Assembly: GCA_024280975.1 (NCBI GenBank)
Contig: JAMXLQ010000188.1
Location: 1 to 5,792, forward strand
Direction of reading: 5' to 3'
Origin: Methanosarcina sp.
Lineage (GTDB): Archaea > Halobacteriota > Methanosarcinia > Methanosarcinales > Methanosarcinaceae
Length of the DNA: 5,792 bases
The notes under the pieces: generated by a model
Seen by the model: the letters and a program-made list of their open reading frames with translations, nothing else
What the model was told of the DNA's origin: nothing
Database searches by the model: none
Part shown: piece by piece, positions 4,978 through 5,792 of the stretch
Position numbering within the stretch: the stretch's first letter is position 1
How the letters are laid out: each line of letters starts with the position of its first letter
Position numbers and translations under genes: made by a program

Positions 4978-5379
4978 TCACTTGGGATACTCTATTAACC
5001 ACAGAGGATTTTCATATAGGTCTAAGATACACGCCTGGATCCCGAAGGGCGCCTTTCCTGGCTCCTGTAAGATCACTACGCCTTTCGACCTTAGCTCATC
5101 GCATGTCTTCCTACAGTCATCGACTTTAAACATCAGGGCAGGGGTTTTACCTATAAGTTCGGTCTCTCGTTTTGCTTCGGTCTCGCCCTGCATTGCGGCA
5201 TTGGGCACATGGAGAATTATTTCCGTACCCTGACCTTTTGGGGCGATGGATAAAAAACGCCATCCTGGTATCGGGTTAACGTCTGTAACTTTCACAAAAC
5301 CAAGCTTATTCGTATAAAAGTCAAGCGCCTCATCATAGTCTTTGACGAATAGCATTACATGTGTCATTTCTTCGATCAT
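4978..5379 (-). CDS. VOC family (glyoxalase/bleomycin-resistance fold) protein
   Basis: A 133-residue protein with two beta-alpha-beta-beta-beta halves. The first runs MTHVMLFVKDYDEALDFYTN (residues 5-24), LGF, GWRFLSIAPKG and TEIILHVP; the second runs PALMFKVDDCRKTCDELRSK, GVVILQEPGKAPFGIQACIL and DLYENPLWLIEYP, typical of single-domain VOC proteins. H7 and E53 occupy two of the usual metal-ligand positions, but the third (around A81) is not His/Gln and the usual late Glu position is near W127, so this is probably not a classical glyoxalase I. Substrate is unknown. The frame extends to a GTG at 5385, but that codon lies inside GAGGTG, which sits 5 bases before ATG 5379, so 5379 is the start. 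Neighbours on the same strand are separated by more than 190 bases, so it is likely transcribed alone. Confidence 0.8.
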   Translation of the reverse strand: MIEEMTHVMLFVKDYDEALDFYTNKLGFVKVTDVNPIPGWRFLSIAPKGQGTEIILHVPNAAMQGETEAKRETELIGKTPALMFKVDDCRKTCDELRSKGVVILQEPGKAPFGIQACILDLYENPLWLIEYPK

Positions 5380-5384
5380 ATACA

Positions 5385-5390
5385 CACCTC
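5385..5390 (-). promoter_or_regulatory. Ribosome binding site that fixes the VOC start
   Basis: GAGGTG is a strong Shine-Dalgarno with a 5-base gap to ATG 5379. The alternative GTG start is the last three bases of this site and therefore unlikely. Confidence 0.65.
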
Positions 5391-5436
5391 AATAACTACA
5401 CACTTCGATAACCATAAACATTAAAGTTTTTGAAAG

Positions 5437-5448
5437 ATGTTTAAACAT
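5437..5448. promoter_or_regulatory. 12-bp perfect palindrome upstream of the VOC gene
   Basis: ATGTTTAAACAT lies about 58 bases before the VOC start. Its TTTAAA centre could be part of a TATA box, or the palindrome could be a dimeric regulator site; neither can be decided here. Confidence 0.25.
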
Positions 5449-5544
5449 ACCAACTTTGGAAATGGCTTTTCTGAAGTAACTTTTAGAAATTTCTTCCAAG
5501 AAGAAGCCTCAAACGCGGCATATAATAAAAGATGTTTCTGTAAA

Positions 5545-5562
5545 GTTAAAAAAGTGAAAAGA
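5545..5562 (-). terminator. U-rich terminator of the F420-dependent oxidoreductase gene
   Basis: The minus strand reads CTTTTCACTTTTTTAAC, beginning 16 bases after the stop at 5578; it is a run of T without a convincing stem. Confidence 0.45.
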
Positions 5563-5577
5563 TATTTTCCAGTGGCT

Positions 5578-5792
5578 TTATTTCATATCTTTTAATACTG
5601 GTAAGACATCTTTTCCGTAGGCTTTGAGGAAAGCTATCTGGTCTGAGGCTGCTGAATGTAAGTAAATATGTGTGAAACCTAAATCAATATATTTCTTTAT
5701 AAAATTAATGTGGTCTTCAGGATTTTCGGAAAAACAAGAATGTTCTCGTACTGTATCCGGACCCACAACTTTCCCGTTCTGAGCAGACATTT
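5578..5792 (-). CDS. F420-dependent LLM-class oxidoreductase, C-terminal end (partial)
   Basis: Only the last 71 or so codons are inside the window; the frame is open through the right edge, so the first internal Met (5790) is not a start. The visible part, containing VREHSCFSENPEDHINFIKK, YIDLGFTHIYLHSAASDQIA and FLKAYGKDVLPVLKDMK, matches the C-terminal end of the F420-dependent glucose-6-phosphate dehydrogenase-like subfamily of luciferase-fold (LLM) flavin oxidoreductases, which typically end with 'GF-x-H-(V/I)-x-x-H-S-x-x-x-D-Q-x-x-F-(L)-x-x-Y-x-x-D-V-L-P'. Such enzymes reduce or oxidise a substrate with coenzyme F420, abundant in methanogens. The substrate cannot be read from this fragment. 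The family call is good; the exact reaction is not known. Confidence 0.75.
   Translation of the reverse strand, partial: MSAQNGKVVGPDTVREHSCFSENPEDHINFIKKYIDLGFTHIYLHSAASDQIAFLKAYGKDVLPVLKDMK

Noticed and set aside
4871..5233. 120-codon + strand frame starting MPAEHCETQP
   Set aside because: Most of it is antisense to the well-supported VOC gene. The first 35 codons could be a small peptide, but there is no ribosome site.

Overview
The window looks like part of a methanogenic archaeon chromosome, most likely Methanosarcina or a close relative. The evidence is moderate to low GC, A/T-rich intergenic spacers with archaeal TATA-like boxes, GGAG/GAGGTG ribosome binding sites, a protein matching the Methanosarcina-named CxxC-x17-CxxC family, the tail of an F420-dependent flavin-fold oxidoreductase, and a stretch that reads like the 5' RNA part of a group II intron, an element known to be abundant in Methanosarcina. 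The genus call is inference; no rRNA or other marker gene is present.

Layout. On the + strand, 27-596 encodes a TIR-domain protein with a C-terminal four-cysteine zinc-ribbon-like tail, followed closely by a small charged protein of unknown function (652-999); the two may be co-transcribed. After a purine/pyrimidine-biased repeat tract (about 1093-1180), a 66-residue CxxC-x17-CxxC zinc-ribbon protein lies on the minus strand (1251-1451). A 540-base spacer follows. It holds a perfect 26-bp inverted repeat (MITE-like, 1717-1797) and two GC-rich hairpins that probably end the next operon. That operon, on the minus strand, is a tandem array of three DUF2795 paralogues (2608 down to 1999). The two upstream copies are intact; the last has GTG for ATG and a TAA stop as its second codon, with all remaining codons open.

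From about 2700 to 3153 the minus strand carries a highly structured, non-coding sequence that I interpret as a 5' group II intron remnant without reverse transcriptase or domain V. The next 800 bases (3160-3980) contain no intact gene, only short open fragments on both strands that look like decayed coding sequence. On the minus strand then come a membrane-bound dolichol/polyprenol-kinase or CTP-transferase-like protein (3982-4659), a VOC/glyoxalase-fold protein (4978-5379), and the C-terminal end of an F420-dependent LLM-class oxidoreductase that runs off the right edge (5578-5792). These three have separate spacers and their own terminator-like signals, so they are probably separate transcripts.

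There is no clear multi-gene pathway. The most notable items are the TIR-zinc-ribbon pair, the tandem DUF2795 family with one copy broken at codon 2, the intron remnant and the long inverted repeat. No tRNA, rRNA or CRISPR array was recognised.
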